DNA of 64,000 bases from Protopterus annectens (GCF_019279795.1 NC_056745.1:507661579-507725578); one strand, 5' to 3'. Positions 41,290 to 52,313 are shown, counted from the stretch's first letter. Notes: generated from the letters alone by a model not told the origin. Program-made: numbers and translations.

Positions 41290-42330
41290 TCAGACCTAAT
41301 TTGTAATGGGAAATGAAGGTATGTGAACTGGCCCAGGTTGCTGCTGCTGTACAAATGTTGTCCAAAGGAACCTTAGACCAAAAGGCAGCAGAAGTTGCCA
41401 TGGACCTGGTAGAGTGAGCCTTAATACCAGGAGCAGATAAACCTTTTGCTTTCTAGGCATGTGAAATGCAAAGACTGATCCCATCTGGCCAAAGAAACTT
41501 TATAAATAGCTTTTCACAGAAATGCTTTGGAAAAAGAAAAATAAATGGTCAGTCTTGCGGAAAGATTTTGTTCTATGAAGATAAAAACGATGCTGTCTAT
41601 GAACATCTAACAAATGAAGTTTGTATTCACCTTTATTTTGGAAGTTAGGGAAGAAAACGGGCAGATTGGACTGGTTGATGTTTGCTTCAGATGCCACTTT
41701 GGGTAAAAAGGAAGGATTAGTACGGAGAGAGACCCTATCCTTGTGGAAGACTAAATATGGAGGCACGGCAGACAGAGCTTGAAGCTCAGAAACCCTCCTA
41801 GCAGATGTAATGGCGACTAGGAAAGCTGTCTTCCAGGATAAAAATTTCAAATCCACGGAAGCTGAGGTTCGAACGGAGAAGTCACCAATGCCTGCAAAAC
41901 AAAGGTAAGGTCCCAAGGAGGCACTGAATCCTTGACAGGTGGACGTAACAGAAAAGTACGTTTAAGAAAAGCCTTACACAGGCTAGAGGAGGCTAAGACA
42001 ATGTTGTCTTCACCAGCATGAAAATTAGAAATGGCTGCCAATTGTACTTTCACTGTGGAGGAACTAGCTCCTTGCTGAAAAATGCCAGACAAGAAATCCA
42101 ACACCACTGGAACAGGGGCTGTAAAGGGATCTAGTTTTCTCTAAGAGGCCCAAATGGAAAAGCGCTTCCATTTACTGCGATAAAGTTTCCTAGTGGAATC
42201 TTTAAGAGAAGCCACCAGAATAGATTTTACTGGGGATGAAAGACCGGGAGTCCTGGCAGTCAACGAAACTGGAGTAACCAAGCTGTCAGCTTGAGGCTGT
42301 CCAGATCAGGCGGATGGGCCCCTGACGGAT
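41290..42330 (-). pseudogene. A5 tyrosine recombinase, catalytic residues retained
   Basis: VKVQLAAISNFHAGEDNIVL and LCKAFLKRTFLLRPPVKD (41900-42060), ITSARRVSELQALSA (Arg I, near 41810), HRQHRFYLHRTKSFRKTDHL (41540-41600), AHSTRSMATSAAFW (HxxR, near 41410) and SSHTFISHYKLG (Tyr, near 41320). Every catalytic position remains. A T-rich frameshift at about 41510-41535 and others stop it being one ORF. Confidence 0.75.
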
Positions 42331-42399
42331 GGGAGATTAGATCCGGGCAGGGATCCAGAACCCACGGGGAAGCTAAGAGATGAGACCAAAGGAATCGGA

Positions 42400-43392
42400 A
42401 CCAAACCTAACGAGGCCAGAACGGGACAATGAGGATAACTTTGCACTGCAGTCGGCAAGCTTTCTGAAGAAATTTTGGAATGAGTGGTAATGGTGGATAA
42501 GTATACAGAAGCCTGGGGTGGGGGGGCAAGCATGGATTAGAGCGTCTCTGGGGACTTCCCCTAGTGAGGGAATCAGAGCAAAGAACTCGCTGCACTTCGC
42601 GTTGGAAGGAAATGCAAAGAGATCGCAGCAAGGCCGACCACATGCACAAAAAATCTCCTCCGCTACTGACGGTTCCAGAGACCACTCATACGGCATCAGA
42701 ATAGCTCGACTCAATCTGTCCGCTAAAATGTTGGAGCACCCCAGGATGTGCGTTCCCATACTCTCGTGGCCTCACGACATAGGGGGTAGGATCTCGTTCC
42801 CCCCTACTTGTTGATATACCAGACAACAGACATGTCTGACTGAATTGCAATCAATCCGAGAGGAAGGACAGTGTGAAGGGCTTCCAACGCTAAAAGCACT
42901 GCCCTCATCTCTAGAATATTTATGTGCAACTTGGTCTCTAACTGGGACCACGTGCCTTGGACTGTCCTTCCCAAACAGTGTCCCCCCCCACCCGAGTTGG
43001 GAGGCGTCCGTGGTCACTGTGGCTTGGACTGGAGATGACGCGAAGGGGCGACCTTCTGATATCTCCAGTGAACTTAACCACCAAAGAAGGGACGTCCTGC
43101 AGACGTGACTGATCCTGATCGGAAATTCCATGGGCAGGTCTAGCCAAGACCATTGAACAGCCAGAGTCCATTGAAGAACCTGCATATGAAGGTGCGCACA
43201 AGGGAGAATCGATATGGAGGCAGCCATGGAGCCCAGAGCTCGGAGAACCTCGCTCGCCTTTGGAGACTTGTAATTCGCTATCTGAGCTATGTGGCACCTG
43301 AGGTGTAAGACCCTGTCTGGAGTTAAGAATACCTTCATCTGCAAAGTGTCTAGACATGCCCCAATGAAGTCTAGAACTTGTACTGGTTGCAA
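42400..43392 (-). pseudogene. A5 RNase H and methyltransferase-like domain
   Basis: RNase H at 42772-43392: VTTDASQLGWGGTLFGKD (GWGG kept in this copy), then DQVAHKYSRDEGSAFSVGSP (out-of-frame) and CLVYQQVGGNEIL (Trp-Tyr block damaged). A C tract (42982-42989) lies beside the GWGG codons. MT-like at 42373-42759: DLFAFPSNAKCSEFFALIPS and KVILIVPFWPR. LSRAILMPYEWSL links the two. MT function is an inference from family descriptions. Confidence 0.7.
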
Positions 43393-43412
43393 TTGGGATT
43401 TCTGAACACTGA

Positions 43413-44133
43413 CTAATTCCCAGTAGATCTGCCAACCAAATGAAGTAATCTCAGGCCAGACACAGGTGATGCTTGTTGGGCGAAGTGAAGAACCAGTTGT
43501 CCAGGTAAGGAAACATCTGAATACCCTGAAGCCTCAGGTGAGCCGCTACAACTGCCATTACCTTGGTGAACACCCTGGCGGCTGTGGTGAGACTGAAGGC
43601 TAGGGCTCTGAGCTGAAACTGGCTGGTTCCCAGCCAGAAGGGCAGAAACCTCCTGGAGCTTCTGTGTATTTTGATGTGGTAGTAAGCATCCTGGAGGTCT
43701 AACAAGCACATCTAGTCGCACTCTCGGAGATAAGGTAGAATGGACTGTAGGGTGACCATCCGGAATTTCTGTTTGGCGACAGACAGGTTCAATGTTGGCA
43801 GGTCTAGAATGGGCCTGAGGTCCCCGTCTTTTTTGGCCCCAAAAAGAACCTCGAGTAGATGCCTGATCCTGACTGATCGGGGGGGATGGGGGGGGGACCT
43901 GTTCGATGGCTCGTTTGAGAACCAGCTTTGAAACCTCTAGAGCTGCGGCCTCCCTGAGAGTGGGTGGAACATTCGGGAGGTGTTCTGGAATATTTGGAGG
44001 GGCAACAAATTGGATAGTGTAACCTCTGGATATTATCTGTAACACTCAGCGATCTGTCGTAATGGACTCCAATGCCGCTGGGTGTAAGCACAATCTTCCC
44101 CCGACTGCCTCCAGAGTAAGACAGTCGGGCCAC
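43413..44133 (-). pseudogene. A5 reverse transcriptase, YLDD changed to YLDN
   Basis: CLLDLQDAYYHIKIHRSSRR (motif A, near 43700), QFQLRALAFSLTTAARVFTK (motif B; normally LPFGL, here LAFSL) and MFPYLDNWFFTSPNKHH (43480-43520), in which the second catalytic Asp is Asn. Upstream frames (43804-44133) hold the fingers. With both motif B and motif C altered, this RT is expected to be inactive. Confidence 0.8.
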
Positions 44134-44136
44134 CCC

Positions 44137-46439
44137 TCAGGGCTGCTGACCGAGTCTATCAGAAAAGGGTTCCCTAAACCCAAAATTCCTGGGACTCCCT
44201 CTACCTCTGGGTTGTCGTCAATCCTGTCTCCCTCTGCCTCTGGGGGAATAGTTGTCCTGAGAATCCTGGGAAAACTGAGATTTTCAGAACCACACCTTCT
44301 TCTGCCCTCTGATTCCTAGAGAAGGACCGCTGAGGGTAAGAGAAGCGGATCCCGACAGCAGACAAAGTCTTCCCGTCCTTTTCGCTCTGGACAAGTGTGT
44401 CACATACTGTCTTCCCAAAAAGGGAAGAACTGTCATAGGGAGTGTTGTTAAACGACTCCTTGAAAGGGTCCGCGAACTGACACAACCTGAGCCAGGCATG
44501 ACCCCTCATGGCTATGCCTGTCCCAGTCGCCCTAGCTGCTCCTTCCGTGGCATGGGAAAGGAGCCGCATACATGTGTTTGAGACTGACTTTTCACAGTAG
44601 ACATTTTCGCTGAGAACTGTTTGTCCTGCAGCGATAGAGACTCTGGGGGCGACTCAGCGAATTTCGAACCAAGGTCTAGCTTAAGCCGAATCATATGTCC
44701 CAAATAGTTCAGCGCATGGACTGAATAGGTCGCGGAGGAATAGATGCGCTTCCCAAACCTATCCACCGACCTGGAATCCTTGTCTGGAGGGTGGACTGAG
44801 GAACTTTCCTGTGCTAGTTCCTTCTTGATGGCCACTGCAACCAATATACCATCAACTGGGGCTCCTCCTGACCAAGGTTGCCTGTTGGAAGGGGGGGGGG
44901 GTGATAAAATTTTGTTAGGGTATTTAGGTATGGGCTCTACGGTGTCAGGCTCCTTTCATGCCCGCATGGTGATAAGGTCCACCAAGGGGCCCGCTGGCGG
45001 GAACACCCAGGAAGGAGATGGGCCCGTGCCAAAGGCCTCCAGGAACACTGACTCATCCCCAGAAGGTTTTGGGGCTGACCAACCTCCTCTCTGGTGGAGG
45101 ATCTCCATGATTTCTCCGAAGGAGATGTCTTCGGGAGGTGACCTGGGGGAGCCTTCTCCATCTAAGTCAGTGTCCGTAGTGAGGGACTCTGGGGAGTCCA
45201 AGGGCCTCCTTTCGCACTTGCGCTTACGGTGACCCTCTCCAGAGGGACTCAGGAGAGGATTCGTGAGCCGAAGGGGGTTCCTCAGGGAAATCAACCTGGG
45301 GATCCTCTGGCACGGGCTGTTCCTGAGACAGGATGAAGGGAGTCATCGCCAAATCCAGAAGGGCCTGAGTGGAATCTGAGGGGATGGGCTGGGGTCTCAA
45401 TCCCTGGGAGATAACCCTCTCCACCACTTCGAAGGCCGAGGAAGAGCGGACCTCCTTAGCACCCAGCAAGGAAGAAGCCCCTCCTGAATCCAAAGCAGGG
45501 ACCGGAGCTGAAGCAAGGGTAGCCTGTGGTCAGAGGAAACGGGTCGGATCCGAAAAGGTTGGAGCTGAAGAATCCATTCCCTTGGGTCCGAATCCCTGTC
45601 CGCGGCTCCAAGAGTCAGTCAGATCCAAACTAATCGGATCTGAGGAACTCAAGGTAACAGCCTGAGTCGAGGTTGGGGAACCGTCGGCGCCGAGCTACGA
45701 AAATCCTCTGATCCAACAGTCCCGAAGCACGGATCGGGGAAGGAAAGATGAGGCAGAAAAAGGGCATGGAGGTCCCCTCTCCAGAGGGAGATGGGCCTGG
45801 CAAGACTCCCATGTGTATTTGGGTCTGAATGAATCTCCGCATCATCCTGTCCATGTCCAAGTCCGATAAACTAGTCGACCTCGAAGAGGCCACCGACTTG
45901 GATCTGGCTGGTGTGCGCAATGACTGAGAGGAAGGCCTCGGGTCCGAATGTTCCAACAGCTCCGGTGAGAAACGAGGAGACCGGAGCTGTGGAGAAAATG
46001 GCCTCATGGCCTTAGAAGGGGGACTAAGAAAGAGCTCCCTGTCCGGGGATCTCTTGCCAGGTCTGTCCTTTCTCTTGTCCCTACCATCTTTGCGCCTTTC
46101 TCTGTCCTTTTCCTTGTCAGCCATGCTGACTGTAGATTTGTCTTTACTAGGCCCAGCACCAGAAGAAGAGGGAGTTTGAGTCCCTGTCTGGATGGAAGGT
46201 TGAGCACTAGGTACCGAGGCTGTGGCGGATTCCAGCATGGATGCGGGGAGAAGGCCTTTGGCTACTAACTTGGCCTTCCAATCCGTGAGGGCCCTAGGAT
46301 TGAACCCGGTGCAGATAGCACACTGAGTGGACAAATGTGCCACTCCCAAGCAAATCACACAGAGCGTGGCCATCAGCCGGGAGAGCTTATGGCCACACTC
46401 TGTACATTTCTTGAAAACAGATTTTGGCTGATCGGCCAT
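44137..46439 (-). pseudogene. A5 gag-like protein, N-terminal 269 codons open
   Basis: The start at 46439 is supported by a Met directly before the conserved ribbon: KKCTECGHKLSRLMATLCVI, CLGVAHLSTQCAICTGFNPR (C-x2-C...C-x2-C with His). Then a charged Lys/Arg/Asp run (KEKDRERRKDGRDKRKDRPG) and a Ser/Pro-rich segment with SDLDMDRMMRRFIQTQIH. The conserved core VAVAIKKELAQESSSVHPPD, FGKRIYSSATYSVHALNYLG and RGHAWLRLCQFADPFKESF follows at 44440-44844 in other frames. Probable nucleocapsid-like RNA-binding protein. Confidence 0.75.
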
Positions 46440-46679
46440 AGTCCTGCACCCAAAAAGAAAACACTATCTACCAGAAAACACACACAAAACACAAGTAGGG
46501 GAAGGGCAGGCCTAACAACTACTCTACCAAGTTTAAGAAAACTTTTTTTTTTTTTTTTAAACCAACGAACAAGCGATGTACTAAAAAGGGGAGGAAGGGA
46601 AAAAAATCACTCAGACACACACAAGATTATTAACACTTACTATCCCTGAGCTCAGAGCAAAGGAGACCAAAACGCACAC

Positions 46680-46849
46680 TACTGGCGCGGCAAATGAGGA
46701 TCGGGGGAAGATAGGAGATGGTAGTGCATTATGGGTAAGGGGAGGAGCACGGAGCTTGGAGCTGATGCTAGGAAAAAAGTTGCAGGCTCGGATCCGATAT
46801 GGATCCGTATACCCACAGGTTGCAGATAAAATGAAGTTAACTACTTTAG
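46680..46849 (-). repeat. A5 right ITR
   Basis: CGGCAAATGAGGATCGGGG, TAGTGCATTATGGGTAAGG, GCTCGGATCCGATATGGATC and CCACAGGTTGCAGATAAAAT are the inverted counterpart of 40860-41010. It lacks the ~40-bp outermost block present at the left end, as expected for DIRS elements with unequal ITRs. Confidence 0.75.
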
Positions 46850-47650
46850 ATCAAGAGACACCACACTACTACTCTGTTCTCATCTAGGAATCAGAATAAA
46901 TTACAAAAACATCTGCCTTGCTGCCATCTCAATATATCTTGTTTATAGTAGCAGATTTAGACACAACAAACATGATGGCTAAACTTCCTACAGAAAGAGT
47001 TCTAGTTCTGAAACAAATCTCCAACCTTCTCTCAAAGACCAGAGTACAGGCGAGAGCAGTTTTAAAAGTCTTGGGAACCATGGCGGCAGCAATAAGTTTA
47101 GTTCCATTAGCTCACATGCACATGAGAATTCTGCAGTGGCTAATATTCACTCAGTGGTCATTGCAAGAACTACCCATGTCTCACCAAATTCTATTAACAG
47201 AGTCTTGCAAGAAAGACCTTCGCTGGTGGCTTCACTCCACTTACGTGACATCAGATCAACCATTTCTTCCTCCAAAGCCTGTAGCCACAGTCACCACTGA
47301 TGCCTCCTAGATAAGGGGGGGGGGGCATTATCTGGGAAGGACAGTCCAAGGCACTTGGCAGGATCATGAGGCCCATTTGCACATCAATATCTTAGAAATG
47401 AGAGCAGTTCTTTTGGCACTACAAGCAATACAGGACTCTTGCACTGGGAACAACTGCAATACAGACAGACATGTTGGTTGTCTGGTACATAAACAAGGAG
47501 GGACCAGGTCCTACTCCCTTTGAAGAGAGGCCCTGAGAGTATGGCAGTGGGTGACCTCCTCCCAATGCTTTCTGATAGCAATGCACATCCCAGGGAAATC
47601 CATCGTGAGAGCAGACAAACTCAGATGAGCAACTCTCATGCCTCACGAGT
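46850..47650 (+). pseudogene. A3 RT thumb and RNase H, after A5
   Basis: RT thumb: DQETPHYYSVLI, LGIRINYKNI- and RVLVLKQISNLLSKTRVQAR, VLKVLGTMAAAISLVPLAHM (46918-47110). RNase H at 47260-47600: KPVATVTTDAS, an 11-nt G tract (47315-47325) in place of the Gly-Trp-Gly codons, LEMRAVLLALQAIQ- and MLVVWYINKEGG-like blocks. Frameshifts recur. Confidence 0.7.
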
Positions 47651-47900
47651 GGTTCCTAAAACAAGAAGTAGCGGAAATGATCTTCTGCAAATGAGGCCAG
47701 CCTCATCTCGTCACCCCATACTGGCTTCGTCAAATTAGGTTCCACTTCTTTGGCCTCATCTTCAGGAGGAGCTGTGGGTTCTAGACCCAGTTCAAGACCT
47801 TCTGACTCATAGGTCTGGAATGCTTCACCTTTGTCTTCAAACCCTCAAATTGACAGCTTGGCTGCTCCTATTCCAAATATAGCCAGATTTCCTGACCTTA
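47651..47900 (+). pseudogene. A3 methyltransferase-like remnant
   Basis: Between RNase H and recombinase; short and eroded. CTTCTGCAAATGAGGCCAG and the following sequence correspond in position to the DLFAS...LIAPxWP region of the other copies, but little of the motif is left. Confidence 0.4.
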
Positions 47901-48882
47901 CTCCTCCTGTCAAACATACCTTGACTGCTTCAAACAAGGCCTCAAGGAGAAAGTTATACATGAGTAAATGGAAAAGATTTTCTTCCTGGGCATTAAGTAA
48001 ACACATCTGCTCCTGTAGGCTCTATTCTTGAATTTCTAGCAAAACTATTTAATGAAGGTGCAGCTGCGGTTACTGTTCGTGTGCAATTAGCAGCAATATC
48101 TAATTTTCATATTGGTGATTTAGCCTCAAATCTGATATCTCACAGACTGTGTAAAGCCTTCCTGAAGGGCACTAACTTGTTAAGACCATGCATTAAGACT
48201 CCTCTACCACCATGGGATCTAAGGTTTGCTCTGTCCGGTTTGATTCTTTCCCCCTTTGAACCTGCATCATCGTGTGATCTAAAATTTTTGACATGGAAAA
48301 CAAGTATGTTGATTGCCATCACTTCTGCTAGAAGGGTTTCAGAGCTGCAAGCATTATCGATCAAGCCCCATACATGCTTTTCCACAAAGGCAGTGTGTGT
48401 TCCTTTGAACAAACCCATCCTTCCTACCGAAAGTATGCTCAGAGTCTAACCTAAATCAATCCATATAACGACCAGTGTTTTTTCCTAACTACGGCAACAA
48501 GGCAGAACATACACTTCACCAACTTGATGTACTTAGACAATTACGTTTATACTTGCATAGGACAAAGGACTTCAGAAAATCTGATCAATTTGTTTCGTTT
48601 TCAGAAGCAAAGAAAGGTGCTTCTGTATCCAAGGTCACACTTTCAAAATGGCTTTCAGATTGCATTACTTTTAAATATAAATCTAACAAAAAAGTTCTTC
48701 CCTATAAAGTCAAGGGTCATTCTACGAGAGCCATGGGAACAACTTCTGCCTTTTGCTCTAGACTAACACTTGATATCATTTGTGCTGATGCAACTTGGGC
48801 AAGGCCTCATACCTTTATCACTCATTGCAAAGTAGACTTGGCCTCCTTTGGGTTCATTGTCCTGAAGAACATACTCCCGTGA
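47901..48882 (+). pseudogene. A3 tyrosine recombinase, catalytic Tyr changed to Cys
   Basis: KASRRKLYMSKWKRFSSW (47935), VQLAAISNFHIGDLASNL (48080), LCKAFLKGTNLLRPCIKTPL, LIAITSARRVSELQALSIK (Arg I, 48320), SKVTLSKWLSDCITFKYKSN (48640), VKGHSTRAMGTTSAF (HxxR, 48715) and PHTFITHCKVDLASFGF (48810). The nucleophile position, Tyr in A2 and A5, is Cys here. Three frames are needed to read it. Confidence 0.78.
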
Positions 48883-48945
48883 GCCACCCGGAAAACATGA
48901 TGCTAGGAACACTGTCCCAACCAGTAATAATGAAGGCGGAGTGGC
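48883..48945 (+). repeat. A3 3' end, partial ICR/ITR
   Basis: After the recombinase stop, GGAACACTGTCCCAACC and AATAATGAAGGCGGAGTGG correspond to the block that opens the ICR in other copies (GGACAGAGTCCC then AATGAA). The copy ends here; no full right ITR or ICR is found. Confidence 0.45.
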
Positions 48946-48999
48946 TTTGCCTTACAATGTGCTGCTGCAGAGTGAGCAAGTGACGTTGTAACAGGAAGT

Positions 49000-49386
49000 C
49001 CGGATGGCAATATTGTTGAAACGAACGCATTAAGAAGGTCTGAGCGCTCCATTCCTTCAGAGCCACATGCTCCAGGGATCTAAACCTTGTCATCACAATG
49101 AACAAAACATGCTGAAGAGATAGGTTCCTGACCCAGAGACTCCCCATACTCCCCGTACTCTGGAATAGACTGCCCATACATGTCAAACGGAGCGCCATCT
49201 TCAAAAGGAACCCTGACAATTGGATGGGAGATAGGAAATTCACCCCGGGGATCACGTCAGTCACCTTGCTAGACAGGGGTCCAGGGAAGTAAATATTGTG
49301 GGAAGAAATATCCAGGGAATTGTTATGGCTAGGCTTATATAGGCCCTAGGGCAGATAGCCTAGTACCAACCTATGAAGAAGAGCTC
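49000..49386 (+). mobile_element. CR1-type LINE 3' fragment, copy CR1-c
   Basis: Plus-strand C-terminus of CR1 ORF2: DLNLVITMNKTCWRNRFLTQ, WNRLPIHVKRSAIFKRNPDN, WMGDRKFTPGITSVTLLDRG, then a 3' UTR with GGCTAGGCTTATATAGGCC. It ends at CCTATGAA like CR1-a and CR1-b. Heavily 5'-truncated. Confidence 0.75.
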
Positions 49387-49700
49387 GGGTGGCTGGAATA
49401 TTCATAGCAGGTTAAATTAAATGCCTGCTATCCACCTGGCCTGAACAACCATGAAGATTTTACTATGTATTTGAAGCGAAAAAGGTTAAAACACTAATTA
49501 GTCTAAAGTCATGTGATTTGTAATTGTGTAAATGCGGTGTGAGTTTGATTTTGCTTCAGTCTGAAGAAGTCTCAGCATATTGTTAAGAGATGAAAGCACT
49601 CACTGAAGGATTTAATTTTATTAAAGTTGCTTGATTTTCTGTCGGCTTTTGCATTTATTATTTAGTTAAGTTTGTGTTTTTACTGTTATATTGCCTATAA
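49387..49700 (+). mobile_element. Penelope-like element 3' end (PLE4)
   Basis: Only the 3' UTR of the PLE2 family remains (ATTCATAGCAGGTTAAATTA, GAAGATTTTACTATGTATTT, AGTCATGTGATTTGTAAT) with a well-formed hammerhead and a short tail to about 49700. It starts exactly where CR1-c ends. Confidence 0.7.
49554..49608 (+). ncRNA. Hammerhead ribozyme motif in PLE4
   Basis: Stem I: CTTCAGT (49554-49560) with ACTGAAG (49602-49608). Core CTGAAGA (49561-49567). Stem II GTCTC / GAGAT, about 5 bp with one wobble. GAAA (49592-49595). Minimal stem III AG/CT, then cleavage-site C (49601). Stem sequences differ from the PLE1 ribozyme while the core is the same, the pattern expected from conserved structure. 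Confidence 0.72.
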
Positions 49701-49732
49701 ATGAAAGAAATACAATCTCAACCATTTTGACA

Positions 49733-50640
49733 AGGTAACCTTAGAGACAGATTTTTCTAAGGCTGCACCAGAAAAGGTGACAAATAATTGTTCTGATCTC
49801 CTAAATTCTTTAGTTCTGTTGTCTAATTGTCTACAAACATCTAACAGGTGTAAGCAATATTCGCCTTTATTAGAGAAATTTGGAAAGACAGGTAAGTCTA
49901 TACCCTGATTAATGTTGGACTCAAGACCACGTTAAGAAGAAAAGAAGGATTCTTCCCCGAGTGCAACTCTATCCTTATGGAAAATTAAATAAGGGGGATT
50001 TGAACATAAGGCTTGCAAGTCACAAACTCATCTCGCAGAGGTGATAGCTATAATTAAAAGCGTTTTCCAACAAAGGAACTTTAAGTCACAAGTAGCTGCT
50101 GGTTCAAAGGGGGGAAATAACACTAGTGACTGCAAAACAATAGTCTGGTACCATGGTGGTAGAGGATCTTTAAATGGATAGTTCCCTTTTGGAAGGCCTT
50201 ATAAAGTCTATGAGAAATTAAGGATAGATCTCTGAAGCCATTATGTAAGTTAGAGATGGCTGCAAGAATGACCTTAACAGTAGAAGCAGAAGCCCCCTTA
50301 TCAAAAAGAATGGCTAGAAATTCTAAAACTTTTCCCACTGGGACTGAAAAGGGATCAAGGCAATTATTGCAAGCCCAGTTTGAAAATCTCTTCCATTTAC
50401 TGAGGAAGAGATTCCTGGTGGATGGTTTATGGGATGTCAGCAAAACTTTTCGTACTGGGGATGAAATATCATTATGCCTGGCGACTAAGAAAATTGGAGG
50501 AACGAAGGAGTTAAGCTTGAGACTTTGAAGATTGGGATGCACCCGTCCCTGAGGGGGAGACAGGAGGTAGGAACTGAGTCCAGAATTCATGGACGGTGAA
50601 CTAGACGAGGCTATAGGAACAGAAAACAAATTTGTCGAGG
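49733..50640 (-). pseudogene. A7 tyrosine recombinase, C-terminus missing
   Basis: VRKVLLTSHKPSTRNLFLSK, WKRFSNWACNNCLDPFSVPV, ASTVKVILAAISNLHNGFRD and LYKAFQKGTIHLK (50160-50480), a degenerate ITSAR block near 50040, and EKSVSKVTLSKW at 49735-49770. HxxR and Tyr lie beyond the break. Confidence 0.7.
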
Positions 50641-51260
50641 CCAGAAGGGTGCAATGAGGATTACTTTGCTTCTCAACCTGGCTGCTTTCCTGAGGAAAAG
50701 AGGGTTCAGAGGACAAGGGGGGGAAAGCATAAAGCATACCCGGGGGCCAATCAAGGAGAACAGTCTCTCTCGGGGACTCCCCTGAGGGGTTTAGGGCAAA
50801 ATGGCTTCTGTACTTGTTTAGGGGTGAAGCAAAAAGGTTGCAGCAAGGCTGGCCCCGGCGATGAAAGATCTTCGCTACCTTGGGATTGAGAGATCACTCA
50901 TGAAGCATTAGAATGCATCTTCTCAGTTTGTCCTCTCTCTCATGTTTGTACTCCCCGAGATGTGCGTTGCTATCAGAAAGCAGGTGGAGGCAATGGCCCA
51001 TTCCCTCACTCGGAGGGCTTCTCGACACAGGGGATAGGATTTGGTTCCCCTTGCTTGTTGATGTACCAGACTACAGAAATGTCTGATTGAACTGCAATAG
51101 TCCCTTGAGGTAGGGCAGAGTGAAATGCTTGCAACGCTAGTATCACTGCCCTCAGCTCCAGAATGCTGATATGCAGATTGGCCTCTATCTTGGACCAAGT
51201 ACCTTGGGCCATCTTTCCCAGATAATGTCCCCCTACCCCATCTGGGAGGCATCCATGGTC
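50640..51260 (-). pseudogene. A7 RNase H and methyltransferase-like domain
   Basis: RNase H: MAQGTWSKIEANLHISILEL, RAVILALQAFHSALPQGTIA and VQSDISVVWYINKQGEPNPI (51006-51212) in one frame. The GWGG-type motif is near 51230. MT-like: FASPLNKY-type block at 50830 and MLYAFPPL at 50700-50737. Broken by frameshifts. Confidence 0.7.
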
Positions 51261-51310
51261 ACTATGACTTTGGGTTGAGGAGGGATAAAGGGACAGCCCA
51301 AAAGAATTTC

Positions 51311-52310
51311 TTAAGATTCAATCCACCAGGATAGGTCATTTTTGCAGAGACTGGTGATAAAAATGTGGCAATTCACCGTATGAGTTAGAATAGACAACTG
51401 ATTTGCAAGAAGCCACTGCAGTAATCTCATGTGAAATCTCGCAAATGGGACCACAGTGATCGCCGCTGCCTTGGACCCTAATGCTTGAAGCACTAGCTGG
51501 GCTGGGCTGGTACTTTGTTTGAGCACAGGAGAGACTGAACTTGTGATTTTATTTTCTGTATCCTGTGGGGAGGTAGAGAGGCCACACAAGACAGCGTGTT
51601 GAGACAAGCTCCGATAAACTCCATATCCTGAGAAGGGGTCAGTTGAAACTTTGTAAGGTTGACCGTGATGCCTAGCTACAGAAACAACTGCAGGGTAAAT
51701 TCTATTGCCTGAAGCAGTAGATGTCTGGTGGAAGCGGTGATGAGACAGTCATCTAGATATGTAAACACCCATAATCCATGCAGCCTCAAGTGAGCTGTTA
51801 CTGCTGCCAAACACTGGGTGAGCACCCTGGGGGCTGTGGTGAGACCAAAGGGCAGAGCCCTGAACAGATAGTGACCGACTCCTAGCCAGAAGTGGAGAAA
51901 CCTTTTTGAGTGCTCCTCCATTTTTATGTGGTAATATGCATCTTGAAGATCTACAGAGCACGTCCAATCATTTTTCTCTAGAAAGGGAAGTACTGACTGA
52001 ACCGTGACCAATCGGAATTTGGACTGTTGAACAAATTTGTTTAGAATGCAGAGATCCAGAATCAGTCTCCAGTGTCCTGTCTTTTTTGGCATTAAAAAAA
52101 AAAAATCTTAAGTAAAATCTGGATCTTATTTGGTCTGGTGGGACTTCTTGGATAACTCTTTTCTAGCAGTTTTTGTATTTCTAAGGCTGCTTGGTCCCTC
52201 TGACTGAGTGTAACATTGGGGAGTCTTGTTCAAGTTCTTGGATAAAGTATGAAGGGGATAAAGTAACCTTTGGAACTAATTATTAGCAGTCAGGCATCTG
52301 TGGTTACGTC
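51311..52310 (-). pseudogene. A7 reverse transcriptase
   Basis: A 138-codon open frame (51676-52092): GHWRLILDLCILNKFVQQSK, RLVTVQSVLPFLEKNDWTCS, VDLQDAYYHIKMEEHSKRFL (motif A), FRALPFGLTTAPRVLTQCLA (motif B) and WVFTYLDDCLITASTRH (YLDD). The thumb follows at 51311-51607 (VLQALGSKAAAITVVPFARF). Palm motifs are intact; the flanking frames are not. Confidence 0.8.
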
Positions 52311-52313
52311 TTG

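Larger units (their letters stand above)
40815..46849 (-). mobile_element. DIRS-A copy A5, structurally complete
   Basis: 6.03-kb minus-strand DIRS-A element with both ITRs (40815-41010 and 46680-46849), an ICR (41095-41220), and gag, RT, RNase H, MT-like and recombinase regions. It is inserted into the RT of plus-strand A3. Removing it restores ...TKHLLL-DQETPHYY... in A3, with at most the trinucleotide AGA shared at the junction. Lack of a real target duplication agrees with tyrosine-recombinase integration. Confidence 0.88.
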
